A stretch of 22,060 nucleotides of DNA, from contig BFEA01000022.1 in NCBI GenBank assembly GCA_003427395.1, forward strand, positions 574,222 to 596,281, read 5' to 3'. Source of the DNA: Chara braunii. Its lineage: Eukaryota > Streptophyta > Charophyceae > Charales > Characeae. The notes beneath the pieces were generated by a model, which saw only the letters and a program-made list of their open reading frames with translations, did no database searches and was not told where the DNA came from. A program made the translations under genes and the position numbers. Positions 19,098 through 22,060 of the stretch are shown in pieces. The stretch's first letter is position 1. Each line of letters opens with the position of its first letter.

Positions 19098-19128
19098 CTG
19101 TCTCTTATACACATCTAGATGTGTATAA
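19098..19128. other. Nextera mate-pair junction adapter left in the assembly
   Basis: CTGTCTCTTATACACATCT (19098-19116) is the 19-bp Tn5 mosaic end used in Nextera libraries. It is followed by AGATGTGTATAA (19117-19128), the first 12 bases of its reverse complement. The back-to-back arrangement is the mate-pair circularisation junction, missing its last 7 bases where it runs into (TA)n. The sequence is artificial. Peptides read across it (VSYTHLDVY, MCIRDS) are known adapter-derived artefacts. Confidence 0.97.
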
Positions 19129-19144
19129 TATATATATATATATA
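19129..19144. repeat. (TA)n tract beside E copy 3
   Basis: A TA run between the adapter remnant and the CAGGGTTGCC end of the inverted element E. Confidence 0.85.
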
Positions 19145-19887
19145 CAGGGTTGCCAGGCCGAACGTACGGAGGCCCCTAAGCTGACCCCCGAACGTTCGCG
19201 CATTCGATTCCCGGTAGGGGGCCGGAACTTGAAGGGGTTCGGACCCCACAAAAAAATATTTTGACACCTAAATATTACTATTTGTTTTCTGAAAATGTTT
19301 TTGTGAGTTCTTTGTGATGTAAGGTATCTCCTTATTTATTTTGAAGTCATTCTGTTCATCCAAAAATAAATGAAAAATCCTCAAAGGTGGTGGTGTCAAA
19401 ACTTGCTTGCCCACTCAAAAAATTGTTTTCTCTCTCTTTTCACTTCTTGTTTTTTCTTTATTTTTTTAATTTCCGGGCCATAAAACAATTGATTATTTTT
19501 TCAAACTTTATTTGTAGATTCTCTATTATGTAAGATACACATATATAAATTTTCATGGCATTTGTCATAGCCAAAAAAAAAAAGAAAAATCGCCAAAGAT
19601 GGAGGTGTCAAAAACGTGCTCGCCCACTCAGTAATTTAATTCTCATTTTATTTTTTCTGATTTTCATTATTATTATTTATTTTTAGTATTTGATTTTTAT
19701 CTCAAATTTCGTAACGAATTTAGATATAACATTGAGGCAAATTTTGTTTAGTTTATTCTTCTGCATAACATATATATTTTTCAGATTTTTTGGATTTTTT
19801 TATTTATTATTATTATTTTTTTTTAATCCGCGTCGGGAGGGGGTGCCGAACGTTTAGGCGTTCGGCCCGTCCCGAACGCCGGCAACC

Positions 19888-19890
<3 letters not shown>
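19145..19890 (-). mobile_element. Element E, copy 3 (inverted, full length)
   Basis: The ends are CAGGGTTGCC (19145-19154) and GGCAACCCTC (19881-19890), inverted repeats of each other at 9 of 10 bases. The interior is the reverse complement of 10234-10994: GGTGTCAAAA-CTTGCT-GCCCACTC at about 19395 and 19605 are its two sub-repeats, and GGTGCCGAACGTTTAGGCGT near the right is its GC-rich end. The element is about 746 bp with no transposase. Short CAGGG-type inverted ends and TA-rich targets fit a non-autonomous DNA transposon; the superfamily is not certain. The left edge touches the adapter artefact. Confidence 0.75.

Positions 19891-19955
<65 letters not shown>
19889..19955. repeat. Compound (TC)11(TA)22 microsatellite
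   Basis: TC run 19889-19910, then TA run 19911-19955, directly beside the right end of element E copy 3. Confidence 0.95.
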
Positions 19956-19957
<2 letters not shown>

Positions 19958-20038
19958 CGTAGTTTTAGGGGTATAAAAAAAAAATTAAAAAAACAGGCCG
20001 CAGACAGGTTCTCATTGGCCGCGGCTGCGGCCGAATTG

Positions 20039-20058
20039 CCCGCGGCCTAGGCCGCGGG
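20039..20058. other. 20-bp perfect GC palindrome
   Basis: CCCGCGGCCTAGGCCGCGGG, preceded at 20017-20032 by a second hairpin GGCCGC-GGCT-GCGGCC. No gene boundary is evident nearby. Confidence 0.9.
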
Positions 20059-20720
20059 TGTCACGTCGGTGCCAAGGACTTTTGGAAAATTGGGTGTGGA
20101 GATCCAGACAAAACAGGAATCTCCCGTGTGGTCCCAGATACGGAGCGACGAGCAAACCAGGAAAAGCAGATAGGAGTCCTTCCCAACGGCTACCTAATCC
20201 AAAAAGTATCTTCGAATTTTATCTCGCGCAGCGAGACGCCTTTTTTGGGCCGAAAAAGGGGGGAGATACATGTCGGATCCCGATTTCGAATGAGGGACCT
20301 ACGACGTTCTTCGCAAAGCTTTGAATTTGAGTTGGAGGGTCGCAGTCTTACGACTTTCTCCTTAACTTCCTCATTGCCACGTGTTTGGTAGTTGAACTCT
20401 TCGGCTTGAAAACGCTCTGTGCGGTGACAATCGCTGCACAACGTGCGAGGCAAGTGGGGAGCAACTGTCAGCCATGGGATGAGTCCTGAATGACAATGAG
20501 CTCGTTGAAAGGAAGTAAAACCGAAAAGGGAGGGATTCGGAAACGAGTATCAACAATCTCAAAACCCAAGTTAACAAGTTCAAAACACCTTGTTTCAGAG
20601 AAAAAATGATAAGGGCCACAAATCTTGGCTACGGCTTCTCGTACGTTCCACTCGCAAACACTTATCCTCATATCCTCGTCATACAGGAAAGGTCGTGGGC
20701 GACACCGCCGCGGCAGGTTT
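20059..20720. other. No gene recognised
   Basis: Mixed sequence. Competing ORFs of fewer than 90 codons lie on both strands, and none shows a motif I know. The long minus-strand ORF 21220-20468 spans the GC-rich repeat and its A/T tract, so it is a compositional artefact. Confidence 0.4.
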
Positions 20721-21095
20721 GTCGAGCCCCGTCCCCGGGGCACCGGCGGGGGTCCCGGGGGCCGGGGGTCGGCACCCCTGGCCCCAAAAAAAAAAAATAA
20801 TAATAATAATAAAAAAAATACAGGGGAGTACACAGCCGCAGACTGCACCCCCTCGGCCAAACTGCAATATTGCAGTTTTGGCCCAAACCTCGGGCCCCCC
20901 GGGGGGCTACACCACCCCCTCGTGAGCGTGGGGTAGTGTGGGCACGCGGCCGAGGGCGGGGCCCAGCGGGGTGCGGGGCCGGGGTTGGCTGGCAGCAGGG
21001 GCAGGGGTGCGGGGCTGGGGGTGCGGGGGACGGCGGGGCCGGGGAAGGGTTTAGGCGCGGGGCCGGGGGAGGGGGTGGGACGCACCCCACTAAAT
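20721..21095 (+). repeat. GC-rich repeat R, copy B, with G-rich 3' part
   Basis: Copy B of 18893-19097, with about 40 bp extra GC-rich sequence near its start and an AAT-rich spacer (20787-20818). The palindrome lies at 20859-20878. Beyond the point where copy A is cut, copy B continues into a strongly G-rich tract (about 20940-21080, many GGGG runs) that could form quadruplexes. Confidence 0.85.
20859..20878. other. 20-bp perfect palindrome in repeat R, copy B
   Basis: AAACTGCAATATTGCAGTTT, identical to 19000-19019 although flanking bases differ between the copies. Confidence 0.92.
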
Positions 21096-21233
21096 AGGGT
21101 ATCAAAAAAAAATTGGAGAAGGCTGACTGAGGTAGCCAACGGTGCACCTTTCCACATAAAAAAAAAATAGGGTCCATGCATTCCTTTTTGAATAGTCTTT
21201 TTCGCGGAGGACCCCAGCACTGTCAGCAGTACA

Positions 21234-21266
21234 TATAAAAGGGTCCCAACATCTCACGAGATGTTC
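21234..21266 (+). promoter_or_regulatory. TATA-box-like site with adjacent hairpin
   Basis: TATAAAAGGG starts at 21234, followed by the near-perfect inverted repeat AACATCTC-AC-GAGATGTT (21249-21266). The site resembles a core promoter TATA element, but I see no credible transcript downstream. Confidence 0.25.
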
Positions 21267-21369
21267 AGCAAATTTCGTATGAACGAACAACAGCCCAGCA
21301 ATATATGTTCTAGATCCGAAGTCAGGTCTGCTTTCAAGCAGTTATGGGTTACAAGTTACAACTACTTTT

Positions 21370-21628
21370 GTTTCTTTTTCTTTTGTTTTTTTTCTTTTTC
21401 CTACGAGCAGTGGCCCTAAGGGCCTTCCTCCACTCGTGACCAGCACAAAAGACAAAACATATGGCGGCGTATGTGTTCCATGTTCTAGCAGAAGATTCAA
21501 TCCCCTCTTTCTTTTGTTTCCTTTCCCTACGACAAGTGCCCCTAAGGGCCTTGCTTCACTCGTCACCACTTGCACAAAAGACAAAACATATGGCGGCATA
21601 CAGTTCCATGTTCTAGCAGAAGATTCAT
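21370..21628 (+). repeat. Two tandem copies of a 129-bp unit
   Basis: A T/C-rich lead, CCTACGA-CA-TG-CCCTAAGGGCCTT, CACTCGT-ACCA, CACAAAAGACAAAACATATG, GGCGGC, then TTCCATGTTCTAGCAGAAGA. CACAAAAGAC occurs at 21444 and 21573. The copies differ by small indels and a few substitutions. Confidence 0.92.
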
Positions 21629-21911
21629 TCTGGTTTTGCACATTTTTAGTGGAGGGAAGCCCTAAAAAGCACGTGGTGAGTTGGCCTGCTATTGCCCAGA
21701 AACTCCTCGCGTGCTCAATGGTCCCATAACTGCTGAAACACGGACCTTAAAGTGAATCAACAGCATATATGCTGGGTGTGCCATTCCTTTAGCATGGTTG
21801 TGATGACTACCTCGTTCATGGCAACGTAGCCCTTGCTGATATTGTGCAGGGCCCTCTAGGATAATCCGCAGGGTGTTTGAAATAAATATTAATAAGGATG
21901 TATTTGTTTAC

Positions 21912-21936
21912 TTTTTTTTTTTTTTTTTTTTTTTTT
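21912..21936. repeat. T25 homopolymer
   Basis: A pure T run. It could be the poly(A) tail of a minus-strand retro-insertion, but no target duplication or recognisable body is seen beside it. Confidence 0.9.
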
Positions 21937-22060
21937 GCTGCCTATCGGTGACCAGCATACTTGCGTCGCAGGGATGCTCCAACCCAAACCCGCCATGCCC
22001 CTCCCCCATCCCAAGAACTTTCTCTGCGGATTTGGGCTGTCCTCAGCAAGCGCAGTAAGG

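Noticed and set aside
18593-19264. 223-codon plus-strand ORF containing VSYTHLDVY
   Set aside because: Part of it translates the Nextera adapter and the GC-rich repeat; it is an artefact.
20468-21220. 250-codon minus-strand ORF
   Set aside because: It is Pro/Gly-rich, crosses repeat R, its A/T spacer and palindrome, and shows no domain; it is compositional.

Overview
This is a eukaryotic, repeat-dominated window. It holds no bacterial-style operons, no rRNA or tRNA that I can support, and no intact host gene. A plant-type LINE, long dinucleotide microsatellites, nested AT-rich/GC-capped repeats and a hammerhead ribozyme suggest a large, transposon-rich genome of the green lineage. A charophyte alga such as Chara is one guess, but the sequence does not prove it.

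Bases 1-7680 carry one decayed non-LTR retrotransposon (LINE) on the minus strand, with its 5' end at the right. ORF1 (7680 to 4625) encodes an acidic N-terminus, a DUF4283-like RNA-binding region, a CCHC-like zinc knuckle, a Gln/Pro-rich linker and a basic tail. ORF2 (4632 to 366) encodes an APE-type endonuclease, a reverse transcriptase and a C-terminal zf-RVT domain. The two ORFs overlap by 8 nt (ATGACTAA). The element has four in-frame TAA codons and three -1-type frameshifts, but the reading frames are otherwise well preserved. Just upstream of ORF1 lie about four tandem 220-260 bp monomers (7776 to about 8550), which could be the LINE's 5'UTR/promoter array.

Bases 9375-12545 hold nested repeats. 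A DNA-transposon-like element 'E' (ends like CAGGGTTGCC, always beside (TA)n) and an associated segment 'H' are tandemly duplicated. One H copy carries a tiny poly(A) retro-insertion with 7-bp target-site duplications. A second array of about 497-bp units with G-rich/C-rich tracts follows; it includes the only N in the window (12042).

Bases 12767-13345 hold a 48-bp duplication, two TG tracts and, between those tracts, a complete type III hammerhead self-cleaving ribozyme motif on the minus strand (13235-13287). Bases 13350-17890 are C/T-rich sequence with two long (TC)n tracts and a 336/346-bp tandem duplication; no gene is supported there.

Bases 18066-18890 hold a broken coding fragment of unknown family. 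A GC-rich repeat (18893-19097) is then cut off exactly at a Nextera mate-pair junction adapter (19098-19128). That adapter is an assembly artefact, so linkage across it should not be trusted. An inverted copy of element E (19145-19890), a second copy of the GC-rich repeat (20721-21095) and a 129-bp tandem duplication (about 21370-21628) fill the rest.
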